NCBI RefSeq assembly: GCF_042652345.1
Contig: NZ_JBHSJJ010000023.1
Coordinates: forward strand, 1 to 64,000
Direction: 5' to 3'
Length of the DNA: 64,000 nucleotides
DNA from: Negadavirga shengliensis
GTDB lineage: Bacteria > Bacteroidota > Bacteroidia > Cytophagales > Cyclobacteriaceae
This document shows positions 44,157-53,707 of the stretch, in pieces. Position 1 is the first letter of the stretch. Each line of letters starts with the position of its first letter. Under the pieces are notes generated by a model. That model did no database searches, had not been told where the DNA came from, and was given only the letters and a program-made list of their open reading frames with translations. The translations under genes were made by a program, and so were the position numbers.

Positions 44157-45570
44157 ACTTTTTTTCCTCTGCGAGTAGTCTTTCTACCTCCTTAATGACC
44201 TCATGGCTCAGGTGAGGCACCAGGTTGAGGTCCCGTTCCCAAAAGTCCAGCTTGGCGAACACAGATTCCACGATGCCCTCCGCGTCTTTGATTTTCCATA
44301 TCTTATCAAAAAAAGCCAGGATCTGAGGCTTGTCGTTCAGAGGGATCTGGAAGCCACCGTAATGTCCCTTGTAGAAAACAATCAGCGCCGCAAAAGACCG
44401 GGCCAGGTTTTTAGGTGCTTTTTCCCTGCGTTTAATATATTCGAGTATGGAAGGCAGCACCCGCACTTTAAATTTTGAAATCGAGTTCAGTGCAATGGCG
44501 CTGAGCTGATGTTTGATAAACGGGTTTTTGAACCGGTCTATTACATCGTTCGCAAAACGGTGCAATTCTTCCTTAGGAGGGTCCAAGCTGGGAATGATTT
44601 CCTCAAAAATGGTTTCTTTAAGGAATTTGCCCGTCTCAGGATCATCCACAGCTTCTTTGACAAGCCTTAATCCTTTCAGATAGGCCACCGGCACCATGGC
44701 GGTATGCGCACCGTTCAGAATCCTCACTTTCCGGGTCCTGTAAGGTTTTAAGTCTTTTACCACCTTCACATCAAGCCCTATTTTTTCGGCGGGAAATTTA
44801 TGACGGAGTACATCAGGACCTTCGATTGCCCAAAAGTGAAAGGGCTCCGCCATGACCAATTGTTCATCTTTATAGCCCAGCTTTTCCTGGATTTTGCTGC
44901 CCATGTCTACGGGGTATCCTGGCACGATTCTGTCCACCAGGGTGTTGCAGAAGCTGTTTTTTTCATCAACCCATCTGCTGAAGCCGGCGGGCAGGTCCCA
45001 AAGCTCGGCATAACGCAGCACGATCTCTTTAAGTTTTTTTCCATTATCCTCTATCAGTTCGCAAGGCAGGATAAACAAACCTTTTTTCGGATCGCCTTTA
45101 AAATGGTCGTAGCGGTGAAAAAGCAGCGCGGTGAGTTTTCCGGGGAATGATTCAGGGGGGACGGTCCTGTCTTTGTCCTTTTCATCGTAATAAATACCGG
45201 CTTCGGTGGTGTTGGAAAAAATAAATTCAAGTTCCGGGAGTTCACCATAAGACAAAAATTCAGGATATTCAAGATAGGGGTTGATGGCGCCTACTACAGA
45301 ATCCACCAACCTGTTTTCCTCTACCGTCTCTCCATTTTGGTAACCTCTTATGAGGACATGGTATAGACCGTCCTGAGCATTGATGCCATAAGCTGGCTTT
45401 CTCCCGTGTACCTGGATCATTTGAATGTTGCCGTTAAATCCGGCTTTCTCATTGAGAAGGTCTACCACCCAATCAGGGAAGCCTCTCATAAAATTACCGG
45501 TGCCGAATTGCAGCACTTTTATGGGTCTGATATTTTTTTGCGGAAGATTCTCTCTGCTTAAAACTTTCAT
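44155..45570 (-). CDS. uxaB: Tagaturonate reductase (mannitol dehydrogenase family)
   Basis: 471 residues. The NAD-binding start IKVLQFGTGNFMRGFPDWVV and the Lys/Asn motif KVRILNGAHTAMVPVAYLKG (catalytic Lys and His region) fit polyol dehydrogenases. The GTGNFMRGF and TEAGIYYD motifs and length favour altronate oxidoreductase (UxaB). It would reduce tagaturonate to altronate in galacturonate use; UxuB-type fructuronate reductase is the alternative. It lies directly behind the LacI gene (59-bp gap), which may regulate it. Confidence 0.8.
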   Translation of the reverse strand: MKVLSRENLPQKNIRPIKVLQFGTGNFMRGFPDWVVDLLNEKAGFNGNIQMIQVHGRKPAYGINAQDGLYHVLIRGYQNGETVEENRLVDSVVGAINPYLEYPEFLSYGELPELEFIFSNTTEAGIYYDEKDKDRTVPPESFPGKLTALLFHRYDHFKGDPKKGLFILPCELIEDNGKKLKEIVLRYAELWDLPAGFSRWVDEKNSFCNTLVDRIVPGYPVDMGSKIQEKLGYKDEQLVMAEPFHFWAIEGPDVLRHKFPAEKIGLDVKVVKDLKPYRTRKVRILNGAHTAMVPVAYLKGLRLVKEAVDDPETGKFLKETIFEEIIPSLDPPKEELHRFANDVIDRFKNPFIKHQLSAIALNSISKFKVRVLPSILEYIKRREKAPKNLARSFAALIVFYKGHYGGFQIPLNDKPQILAFFDKIWKIKDAEGIVESVFAKLDFWERDLNLVPHLSHEVIKEVERLLAEEKK

Positions 45571-45629
45571 AATGGTAATGATAAAATATAAGGTTCAGTT
45601 AAATAATTCTTCCCATCCATCGGGACAAT

Positions 45630-46664
45630 TCAGGCCTTTTTGGATCTCAGGGAAGATTCTCTGATAATCAGATCAGCCTTCAATATTTTTTTCCGGCTGT
45701 AGGTGTTTTTCGGAATGCCGTTGATCATCTCAAAAAACAGTTCCGCAGCGGCCTGCCCCATAGGAATGCCCTGCTGATCCACTGTGGTGAGGGCCGGATC
45801 GGTAAAGGCCGTAAAAGGCTCGTTGCTGAATCCCGCCAGTCCCACTTCCTGCGGGATTTTGACATTGATTTTCTTTAATTCCTGGAGTGCGCCTACCACG
45901 GCGTAATCACTGGCCGAAAAGATGGCATCAAACCCTATCCCTTTTTCCAGCAATTGCAATACACTCTGGTGGCCGCCGTCAAGCTGCATATTACTTTCTA
46001 TTACCAGGTTTTTATCAAAATTTATACCATTGTCCAGAAGAGCCTGCTGGTAACCCCTCAGCCTTTCCTGATAAATTTTGATTTTCATATGACTGGTAAA
46101 ATGGGCAATATGTTGGTATCCCTGGTCGATGAGGTGCTGGGTGACCTCGTAAGCCGACCCATAGTCATTGATGACTACCTGGCTTACACTGAGGTCGTCA
46201 GTAGTCCGGTCGAAGAAGACCAAAGGGATATCTTTTTGCATCACAGCATGAAAATGATCCAGGTTATGGGTGTTTTTCCCTAATGAAACCATAATGCCAT
46301 CTACCCGAGCGTTCAACAGCGCTTCTACTGTCTGCACCTCTTTTTTATAGTCGTCATAGGACTGGCTGATCATCACTTTGTAGTCCAGTTCATTGGCGTG
46401 TTCCTCTATTCCTCTGACGATACTGGAAAAGAAATTCCGGTTGATGGTCGGGACAATGATCCCGATCAACCGGCTCTTACCATGACGGAGCGCTGCAGCA
46501 ATCTGATTGGGTTTATAATTGATTTCCCTGGCGGCTTCCAAAACCATTTTTTTAGTGGTTTCACTGATCCTCGGGTGGTTGTTCAGGGCCCTGGACACCG
46601 TCGATGCTGTCACCCCGATCTTGTTGGCTATGTCATGTATAGTGATCCTGTCTTTCTTGTTCAT
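45630..46664 (-). CDS. LacI-family transcriptional regulator
   Basis: 344 residues. The N-terminal helix-turn-helix ITIHDIANKIGVTASTVSRA, the hinge KPNQIAAALRHGKS, and a periplasmic-binding-like sugar domain (RLIGIIVPTINRNFFSSIVR, DGIMVSLGKN). Probably binds a sugar or sugar acid. It is co-directional with the reductase gene and divergent from the esterase cluster; the palindrome GCAATCGATTGC at 46749 in the shared upstream region is a likely operator. Confidence 0.9.
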   Translation of the reverse strand: MNKKDRITIHDIANKIGVTASTVSRALNNHPRISETTKKMVLEAAREINYKPNQIAAALRHGKSRLIGIIVPTINRNFFSSIVRGIEEHANELDYKVMISQSYDDYKKEVQTVEALLNARVDGIMVSLGKNTHNLDHFHAVMQKDIPLVFFDRTTDDLSVSQVVINDYGSAYEVTQHLIDQGYQHIAHFTSHMKIKIYQERLRGYQQALLDNGINFDKNLVIESNMQLDGGHQSVLQLLEKGIGFDAIFSASDYAVVGALQELKKINVKIPQEVGLAGFSNEPFTAFTDPALTTVDQQGIPMGQAAAELFFEMINGIPKNTYSRKKILKADLIIRESSLRSKKA

Positions 46665-46748
46665 CGGTCAATTTAACGGGAGCCCAGTGGATAATTCCAC
46701 GATTTATTTACCAATCATTTTGAATTATAAACAAATAATCCATTAAAT

Positions 46749-46760
46749 GCAATCGATTGC
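46749..46760. promoter_or_regulatory. LacI-type operator candidate
   Basis: GCAATCGATTGC is a perfect 12-bp palindrome with central CG, the typical shape of LacI-family sites. It lies 85 bases upstream of the LacI gene and 141 upstream of the Gfo/Idh gene, so it could control both directions. Confidence 0.6.
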
Positions 46761-46862
46761 GCTAATATAAGTTTTATTCTTTTACGATATTCTTTATATT
46801 TAGTCCCTCGAATGAATCGAGGTATCTGTTTTTATCCGAAAACTTTAATTATTTATCATCCA

Positions 46863-46900
46863 AGATTCCATCTGACCATTGAAAAACAAATTATAATCAT
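46863..46900 (+). repeat. 3' half of the ATG-to-ATG repeat (copy 4)
   Basis: Starts AGATTCCATCTGACCATTG and ends AAAAACAAATTATAATCAT, matching the 3' part of copies 3a and 3b. The terminal ATG is the start codon (46901) of the Gfo/Idh gene. The 5' mini-ORF half is missing. Confidence 0.65.
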
Positions 46901-48313
46901 ATGAAATTCAACAGTAAATTGTGGTCTCCTGTTACAGCATCCATGCTATTTTTATCCTTATCATGTTCAACAGACAAAAAATCAGAAGAAGAAGTGAAAA
47001 CTACGTTTACGGGAGAGAAAAATGAGATCAAACTGGTCACTTTGGATCCCGGCCATTTTCATGCCCATTTGGTAAAAAAATCGATGTACGAACAGGTAGA
47101 TCCGAAAGTCCATGTATATGCCAAGGACGGGCCCGAGCTTCAGGCATACCTTGCCGCTATTGAAAGCTATAACACCCGTTCGGATAATCCTACAAGCTGG
47201 CAGCTTGAAGTGTACAAAGGAGATGATTTTTTAAACCGGATGATTAAGGAAAAAAAGGGAAATGTCATGGTCACTGCCGGCAACAACAGGGACAAGACTG
47301 CTAACATAAAATCAGCGGTGGAGGCCGGATTCCATGTGCTGGCTGACAAGCCTATGGCCATTGATGTAAATGGCTTTGAAGTGCTCAAAGAAGCCTTTGA
47401 CCTGGCAGCGCAAAATGATGTATTGCTTTTTGACATCATGACGGAAAGATTTGAGATCACCACCATGTTACAGAAAGAATTTTCGCTGATCCCCGATGTG
47501 TTTGGCACCCTGGAAAAAGGCAGCTTGGAGAATCCGGCGGTGACCAAAGAAAGCGTACACCATTTTTTCAAACAAGTGTCCGGCAAGCCTCTTCAGCGCC
47601 CGGGCTGGTTCTACGATGTCTCCCAGCAGGGAAATGGAATAGTGGATGTGACCACCCACTTGGTGGACCTGGTCCAATGGGAGTGTTTCCCCGAAAAGAT
47701 CATTGATTATGAAAATGACATAGAAATGATCAATGCCAAAAGATGGACAACCGACCTTACGCCTGAGCAGTTTGAAAGGTCCACGGGACTTGGTACTTAT
47801 CCCGATTACCTGAATGCGTACCTGGATGGTGATGTCCTTAAAGTGTATGGGAACGGCGAAATCAATTATAAAATCAATGATGTTCATGCCAAAGTTTCAG
47901 TAATTTGGAATTATGAGGCCCCTGAAGGATCCGCTGACACCCATTATTCCATCATGAGGGGCTCAAAGGCCAATTTGGTCATCAGACAGGACAAAGAAGA
48001 GAATTATACCCCTGAATTATATATCGAACCGGTACAGGGTGTAGATATGAAAGCGTTTGAAGAAACCCTGAAAAACAATGTGCAAAAGCTGGCGGGGAAA
48101 TACGATGGCTTGGATGTGGTAAAAACCGACAAAGCCAATTCCTGGCGGATTGTCATTCCCGGGAAGTTCAGAACAAGCCATGAAGACCACTTTAGGGAAG
48201 TAACTGAAGCCTATATTCAGTATTTGACCGAAGGAAAATTGCCCAACTGGGAGGTGCCCAATATGATCGCCAAATATTTCGTCACCACCAAGGCATTGGA
48301 AATGGCGGAATGA
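46901..48313 (+). CDS. Gfo/Idh/MocA-family oxidoreductase, lipoprotein
   Basis: 470 residues. Signal TASMLFLSLSCSTDKK predicts a lipoprotein, so it acts outside the cytoplasm. The fold is recognisable by NVMVTAGNNRDKTANIKSAV (beta strand and helix after the dinucleotide site) and FHVLADKPMAID, in which K in EKP/DKP is the catalytic Lys; PGWFYDVSQQGNGIVDVTTH carries the substrate-site His/Asp pair. Such exported proteins usually oxidise or epimerise sugars with tightly bound NAD(P). First gene of the cluster, directly after repeat half-copy 4. Confidence 0.8.
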   Translation: MKFNSKLWSPVTASMLFLSLSCSTDKKSEEEVKTTFTGEKNEIKLVTLDPGHFHAHLVKKSMYEQVDPKVHVYAKDGPELQAYLAAIESYNTRSDNPTSWQLEVYKGDDFLNRMIKEKKGNVMVTAGNNRDKTANIKSAVEAGFHVLADKPMAIDVNGFEVLKEAFDLAAQNDVLLFDIMTERFEITTMLQKEFSLIPDVFGTLEKGSLENPAVTKESVHHFFKQVSGKPLQRPGWFYDVSQQGNGIVDVTTHLVDLVQWECFPEKIIDYENDIEMINAKRWTTDLTPEQFERSTGLGTYPDYLNAYLDGDVLKVYGNGEINYKINDVHAKVSVIWNYEAPEGSADTHYSIMRGSKANLVIRQDKEENYTPELYIEPVQGVDMKAFEETLKNNVQKLAGKYDGLDVVKTDKANSWRIVIPGKFRTSHEDHFREVTEAYIQYLTEGKLPNWEVPNMIAKYFVTTKALEMAE

Positions 48314-48455
48314 AGTTTTCTTACTCGCAGCCGGATTACTGCCTTTACGCTTAGCCATTTGGGCTATAAAAGCGGGTGGAATGGAGCGGTTGTGGGAAAT
48401 CATCAGCCTCACTGAGAAGAAATGATGGGATTATAGACCATGAATGTCATCAACT

Positions 48456-49727
48456 ATGAAAAATAACCGAAGAGATTTTCTAAAGATGTCGGGCATTGCC
48501 GGACTGGGAATCATGGGAGGAGGGATATTTCCCACTCCCGCATCTGCCTCTGAAAAACCAAGATTACACAATGGGAATGTGGATACAGAAAAAAGCATTA
48601 TAGGGCAGTACGGCCCGTGGGCAAACTCCAGAAACAGTGGCAGATTACCCAGCCTTTCTTTTAGAAGAGATGAATTCACCGATTTGGAAGGCTGGAGAAA
48701 GAGGGCCATGGACACGATTTTGGATCGTCTGGGGCTCCCTGAGTTAGGCCCCACTCCGGAGGTGACTTTACATCATACTTACACTTATGACGGATTGGTG
48801 ATTGAGGAAATTTCCTGGCAGCTGCCATACGGCAGAGCCACCAAGGCGATTGTCTTAAAGCCTGTAAATGCGGAAGGGCGTCTGCCGGCGGTGCTGGCTT
48901 TTCATGATCACGGCGGCAACAAATATTTTGGCGTGAGAAAAATTACCAAAACCGGGGATGACCAGCATGAAATGATGGCGGATCATCAGAAGAATTATTA
49001 TGAAGGGCGTGCATGGGCCAACGACCTTGCGAAAAGGGGGTACGTGGTCATGGTATCTGACACCTTTACTTTCGGTAGCAGGAGGGTGCTGATGGAAGAT
49101 GTGCCTGAGGACCAAAGAAAAGGGTTGACCGATGGAGATCCTGAAAATCCCGACAACATAAAGGCATATAACAGCTGGGCTTCTGACCATGAACATATCA
49201 TGGCCAAATCCCTGTTTTGCTCCGGCACCACCTGGCCTGCCGTGTTCTATGCCGAAGACAAGGTGGCTTTGGATATACTTGTGGGGCGGGATGACGTGGA
49301 TGCAGATCGGATAGGTTGCGGAGGCCTTTCGGGGGGAGGCATGCGGACGGTGATGTCGGCGGGGCTGGATCACAGGGTGAAATGTGCTGTCTGTGTGGGT
49401 TTTATGAGTACCTGGACAGATTTTTTACTGAACAAGTCCTTTACCCACACCTGGATGGCTTATGTGCCGCGGCTTCCTGATGAATTGGACTTTCCGGAAA
49501 TGCTGGGTTTAAGGGTGCCATTGCCCACTATGGTATTGAATGATGAGGATGATTTTCTGTACACCTTACCTGAAATGAAAAAAGCAGATGGCATTTTACA
49601 GGAAGTATTCGCCAAGGCGGGAGCTGCTGACCGCTACAAATGTTCCTACTATCCTGGTCCGCATAAGTTTGACAAGCCCATGCAGGAGGAAGCGTTTTCC
49701 TGGTGGGATCAATGGTTAAAAAGCTGA
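48456..49727 (+). CDS. Tat-exported alpha/beta hydrolase, acetyl-xylan-esterase-like
   Basis: 423 residues. Tat signal NNRRDFLKMSGIAGLGIMGG. Catalytic parts: oxyanion strand LAFHDHGGNKYF, nucleophile GCGGLSGGGMRT and His in SYYPGPHKFDKP; Asp in LNDEDDFLY. These fit the Abhydrolase_7/acetyl-xylan-esterase-like group. It may de-esterify acetylated sugars in the periplasm. An ATG 12 bases upstream (48444) would add MSST. The next gene follows by 13 bases and codes a related hydrolase. Confidence 0.8.
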   Translation: MKNNRRDFLKMSGIAGLGIMGGGIFPTPASASEKPRLHNGNVDTEKSIIGQYGPWANSRNSGRLPSLSFRRDEFTDLEGWRKRAMDTILDRLGLPELGPTPEVTLHHTYTYDGLVIEEISWQLPYGRATKAIVLKPVNAEGRLPAVLAFHDHGGNKYFGVRKITKTGDDQHEMMADHQKNYYEGRAWANDLAKRGYVVMVSDTFTFGSRRVLMEDVPEDQRKGLTDGDPENPDNIKAYNSWASDHEHIMAKSLFCSGTTWPAVFYAEDKVALDILVGRDDVDADRIGCGGLSGGGMRTVMSAGLDHRVKCAVCVGFMSTWTDFLLNKSFTHTWMAYVPRLPDELDFPEMLGLRVPLPTMVLNDEDDFLYTLPEMKKADGILQEVFAKAGAADRYKCSYYPGPHKFDKPMQEEAFSWWDQWLKS

Positions 49728-49740
49728 TAACGACATAATC

Positions 49741-50940
49741 ATGATGACCACCCGTATAAAAATACTGGCCCTATTACTGGTCTTTTTTGCTAATTGTATT
49801 TCCACAAGAATGATGGCGCAATCAACGGCTACGGGGCAGGATAACATGCTCTGTGTAGGCGCACATTGGACAGAAGAGGAGGGTGCTGCCTTCCTGGAAA
49901 AAATGAAAATGGAATATACTTCAGCCCAGGCATGGATGGAGCGGGCTTCCGCCATCAGAAAGCAGATTCTCAAAGGTACCGGACTGGAGAAAATGCCTCA
50001 AAAAGGCCCATTAAATCCGGTGTATGGAGAAAAGAGAACCTATGATGGCTATGAGGTGCAAAACATCGCCTTTGAAAGCCTCCCAGGGGTCTATGTGACC
50101 GGTAGTCTTTATACACCCCTTGGCAAAGAGGGCAGATTGCCGGGAATCCTCAGTCCCCATGGCCATTTTGATAAAGTGGGTGAGGTGGGAAGATACAGGC
50201 CTGAGGCCCAGAAGAGGTTTGCGTCAATGGCCCGGATGGGTGCCATGGTGTGGGCATATGATGCCGTGGGCTATGGACAGATGAAAGAAATAGGTTGGGA
50301 ACACCGGCACGAAGAAGCATTGAAATTACAGTTGTGGAACAGCATACGCGGGGTGGACTTTATCTTGTCATTGGGGGCTGATCCGGAAAGGATAGCCGTT
50401 ACAGGAGCTTCCGGAGGAGGGACGCAGACCTTCTTGCTGGCTGCCGTTGATGACCGCATTGCGGTATCCGCGCCGGTGGTGATGGTGTCCGCCCATTTTT
50501 TTGGAGGATGTGTGTGTGAGAGCGGTATGCCAATTCACAAGACAAAGGACTTTCAGACCAATAACGTTGAAATAGCTGCGGTGGTAGCGCCCAAACCGTT
50601 GCTGTTGGTTTCTGTGGGAGGGGACTGGACCTTGAACAATCCGGAAGTAGAGTTTCCCCATATTCAATACATTTATGGCCTCATGGGAAAACCTGAAATG
50701 GTGGAAAATGTCCACATCCCGGAAGACCAGCATGGTTATGATGATAAAAAGCGGCAGGCCGTGTATCCTTTTATGGCGAAACACCTGGGATTGGATCTGG
50801 AGAAGGCGCTTCATCTGGATGGATCACTCAATGAGGATATGATCGTTATTGAGGACCAAACTGCCCTGTATCCCTTTGACGAAAAACATCCTTTTCCGGA
50901 AAATGGTATTAAATCCAATCAGGCAGTATTATGGAAGTAA
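49741..50940 (+). CDS. Exported alpha/beta hydrolase, acetyl-xylan-esterase-like
   Basis: 399 residues. The signal peptide is near LALLLVFFANCISTRMMAQ. The core has GILSPHGHFDKVG, AYDAVGYGQM, nucleophile AVTGASGGGTQTFLL, Asp in SVGGDWTLNN and His in PEDQHGYDDK. It is a paralogue-like partner of the 48456 and 53708 hydrolases, all in one direction in the cluster. Substrate is probably an acylated sugar, inferred from neighbours. Confidence 0.8.
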   Translation: MMTTRIKILALLLVFFANCISTRMMAQSTATGQDNMLCVGAHWTEEEGAAFLEKMKMEYTSAQAWMERASAIRKQILKGTGLEKMPQKGPLNPVYGEKRTYDGYEVQNIAFESLPGVYVTGSLYTPLGKEGRLPGILSPHGHFDKVGEVGRYRPEAQKRFASMARMGAMVWAYDAVGYGQMKEIGWEHRHEEALKLQLWNSIRGVDFILSLGADPERIAVTGASGGGTQTFLLAAVDDRIAVSAPVVMVSAHFFGGCVCESGMPIHKTKDFQTNNVEIAAVVAPKPLLLVSVGGDWTLNNPEVEFPHIQYIYGLMGKPEMVENVHIPEDQHGYDDKKRQAVYPFMAKHLGLDLEKALHLDGSLNEDMIVIEDQTALYPFDEKHPFPENGIKSNQAVLWK

Positions 50941-50962
50941 ACAGTCACACAATAAACCAAAA

Positions 50963-51844
50963 ATGAAATACTCAAGAACGAGAAGGGATTTTGTCAAAAA
51001 AAGTGTGTTTTCCGGCTTGATGCTTGGTGCCATCGGGAGTTTGCCTGCTTTAGGTTCCCATGGCCGCCAGGGAATGAAATTGGGCTTGGTGACCTATCAA
51101 TGGGGCAAGGACTGGTCATTGCAGGAACTTATTGCCAATTGTGAGAAAGCCGGTTATTTAGGCGTAGAGCTCAGGACAGAGCATGCCCACGGTGTGGAAG
51201 CACACCTGAATGCCAAACAGAGAAAGGAAGTTAGACAGCGATTTGCAGATAGTCCCGTTACCTGTGTGGGCTATGGCAGTAACTTCGAATACCACAGCCC
51301 GGATCCGGCAGTGGTGGTGGAAAACATCAACCAAACTAAAATCTACATCAAACTTTGTCATGATATCGGTGCCACGGGCATCAAGGTAAAGCCCAATACC
51401 TTGCCCGAAGGTGTTTCCAGGGAAAAAACCATCGCGCAGATTGCCAGGTCTTTTAATGAAGTGGGGAAGTATGCACAGGATTTTGGACAGCTCATCCGGG
51501 TGGAAGTACATGGAAGGATTACCCAACAGCTTCCTGTGATGAAGGCGATTTTTGACCAGGTGACCGAGTCTAATGTGAAGATATGCTGGAACAGCAACGA
51601 CACGGACCTGATGGATCCGGGCTTGGTGGCCAATTTCAACATGGTAAAGCAATGGCTGGGCGATACCGCCCATGTCCGGGCTTTCGATGAAAATGATTAT
51701 CCCTATCAGCAACTTTTTGAGCTGTTCAAAGAAGCGGGCTATCAAGGGTGGGTTCTTTTGGAAGCACACAGCAACCCGGCTGATAAAATCGCCGCGATGA
51801 AAACCCAAAAAGAGATGTACGAAACCTACGTGAAAAATATATAA
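50963..51844 (+). CDS. Tat-exported sugar-phosphate isomerase/epimerase-like TIM-barrel protein
   Basis: 293 residues. Tat signal TRRDFVKKSVFSGLMLGAIG. TIM-barrel AP_endonuc_2-type start KLGLVTYQWGKDWSLQELIA, then LGVELRTEHAHGV, a conserved VEVHGRITQQ (Glu and His metal site), WNSNDTD and LLEAHSNP. Exported members next to Gfo/Idh/MocA proteins act as 3-keto-sugar epimerases or lyases in some bacteria; that role is inferred. It is located between a hydrolase gene and a Gfo/Idh gene. Confidence 0.78.
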   Translation: MKYSRTRRDFVKKSVFSGLMLGAIGSLPALGSHGRQGMKLGLVTYQWGKDWSLQELIANCEKAGYLGVELRTEHAHGVEAHLNAKQRKEVRQRFADSPVTCVGYGSNFEYHSPDPAVVVENINQTKIYIKLCHDIGATGIKVKPNTLPEGVSREKTIAQIARSFNEVGKYAQDFGQLIRVEVHGRITQQLPVMKAIFDQVTESNVKICWNSNDTDLMDPGLVANFNMVKQWLGDTAHVRAFDENDYPYQQLFELFKEAGYQGWVLLEAHSNPADKIAAMKTQKEMYETYVKNI

Positions 51845-51875
51845 TTAACAGTAAACTAATAACAGATAAATAAAA

Positions 51876-53246
51876 ATGACTGAAAGAAGAGATTTTATTA
51901 AGAAGAGCCTTTTGGGCGGTGCCGGTTTGGCAGTGGCGGGGATGTCCACAAGTGCAAAATCTTATGCCCGGATAAAAGGAGCCAATGACCGCTTGCAGTT
52001 GGCGATAATCGGGATCAGGGGACAAGGTACCAACCACATCAATCAATTCTGCAAGCTAAAAGACAGCAGAAATGTGCAGATCAAAACCCTGTGTGATGTG
52101 GATGAGTCCGTATATGCGGAAAAGATCAAAATTGTCCAGGAAAGGACAGGGGATAAACCCGGAACCGCATACGACATGCGTAAGGTTTTTGAGGACCAGG
52201 ATATTGACGCGGTTTCCTTTGCCACGCCCAACCACTGGCATGCTCTGGGTACCATATGGGCCTGCCAGGCGGGAAAACATGTGTACGTGGAAAAACCCGC
52301 GAGCCATAATGTCTTTGAAGGCAGAAAAATGATTGAAGCGGCCAGAAAATACGACAAAATCGTTCAGGTAGGTTTCCAAAACAGGTCCATCAAGAATGTG
52401 ATCGAGGCCATGAAGTTTTTGCATGATGGCAATATTGGAGACATCTATATGGCCCGGGGTCTTTGTTATAAGCCGAGAAACTCTTTTGGAATTGCCAAAG
52501 ACAGCACCCCGCCCAGCGAATTGCACTACGACCTTTGGCTCGGCCCTGCTCCCTACAGAGCTTATAACGAAAAGAAGGGACACTATAACTGGCACTGGCA
52601 TTGGGACACCGGAAACGGTGATACCGGCAACCAGGGCCCCCACCAATTTGACGTCGCCCGCTGGGGTATGAACAAGAACGAACACCCCGTGTCCGTATTT
52701 TCTACTGGTGGTATTTATGGGGTTTCACCTACAGAATGCTCCCAGGAAACCCCCAACACCCAGACTTCGGTATTTAAATATGAAGATGGTAAAGTGCTGG
52801 AATTTGAAACCAGAGGCAGATTTACCAATGGTGAAGGCAGCTTGAATACCAATATAGGAAATGTGTTTTATGGTACCGATGGCTATTTGGAATTGAATGG
52901 CAGTACCTGGAAAGCTTATCGGCAGGATGAAAAAGAGCCGTTTGCCACTTCTCAAAAAGAAAAACCGCAAGCCTCAGAATCCAATGTGCTGGCTGCTCCG
53001 GGCGGTGCGGAACACTATGCCAATTTTCTGGATGCCATCCGGGACGGTAAAAAAGAAACCCTGACCTGTGACATCAGGGAAGGATATTATTCATCAGCAC
53101 TGCCCTTGCTGGCCAATATTTCTTACAGGCTGGGCAGAGGATTGAAGTTTATGGGTGAATATGAAAAATTTGCCAATGACACAGAAGCAGATACCTTGCT
53201 TACAAGACCCAGCAGACCACCCTATGTGGTGCCTGACCAGGTTTAA
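51876..53246 (+). CDS. Tat-exported Gfo/Idh/MocA-family oxidoreductase
   Basis: 456 residues. Tat signal TERRDFIKKSLLGGAGLAVA. NAD(P)-binding LAIIGIRGQGTNHINQFCKL, then VSFATPNHWHALGTIWACQA and HVYVEKPASHNVFEG with the EKP catalytic Lys; GNGDTGNQGPHQFDVARW carries the substrate-site His. This Tat-exported subfamily is frequent in Bacteroidota and Planctomycetota and oxidises glycosides or sugars in the periplasm. A terminator follows at 53269. Confidence 0.85.
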   Translation: MTERRDFIKKSLLGGAGLAVAGMSTSAKSYARIKGANDRLQLAIIGIRGQGTNHINQFCKLKDSRNVQIKTLCDVDESVYAEKIKIVQERTGDKPGTAYDMRKVFEDQDIDAVSFATPNHWHALGTIWACQAGKHVYVEKPASHNVFEGRKMIEAARKYDKIVQVGFQNRSIKNVIEAMKFLHDGNIGDIYMARGLCYKPRNSFGIAKDSTPPSELHYDLWLGPAPYRAYNEKKGHYNWHWHWDTGNGDTGNQGPHQFDVARWGMNKNEHPVSVFSTGGIYGVSPTECSQETPNTQTSVFKYEDGKVLEFETRGRFTNGEGSLNTNIGNVFYGTDGYLELNGSTWKAYRQDEKEPFATSQKEKPQASESNVLAAPGGAEHYANFLDAIRDGKKETLTCDIREGYYSSALPLLANISYRLGRGLKFMGEYEKFANDTEADTLLTRPSRPPYVVPDQV

Positions 53247-53268
53247 ATTTTAAGTCAACAATATAGGG

Positions 53269-53300
53269 ATCCCCGGTTATGCAGCCGGGGATTCTGTTTT
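53269..53300 (+). terminator. Terminator after the Gfo/Idh gene
   Basis: ATCCCCGG (53269-53276) and CCGGGGAT (53285-53292) form a strong hairpin, followed by TCTGTTTTTG. It probably separates the cluster from the 53708 gene. Confidence 0.7.
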
Positions 53301-53707
53301 TGAAATTGTCCGCAAAGTATCTAAATTAACGTAAGTTGGGGACGTTTTTGAAAAAACGCCGTCATCGGTAGGCGAGCGGGGTGGTTTGTGGAGTGGGCCG
53401 TGGGAATCCACGAAAGGCCCTTTCCAGCCCGGCAATCCCCTAAAAGGATTAGTAGCGACAGACTTTCCCTTCATCGCGAGGAGCAGTACCTGGTCGTCGG
53501 GTTTACCGTACCGCTGTCTGCGCCGAAGCGATCCCTTGACGGGGGCGTACCAAAAGAGCCTGCTTTCCCGGTTGACCGCGATAAATTCCGCGCAGTGGCG
53601 ACAGACGGCTTTTTTGAACGTTCATACGCTAAACTCACGTTTGAATTTACATCCAATTTAATTGCCTTGTCCATACGATATTATAGAGATACCAATCCCT
53701 TTACCCG
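53301..53707. other. Intergenic of about 400 bases
   Basis: No supported gene. Short frames here (for example 53388-53711) lack family features. The sequence is GC-rich in the middle and A/T-rich before 53708, where the promoter of the large hydrolase gene should lie. Confidence 0.45.
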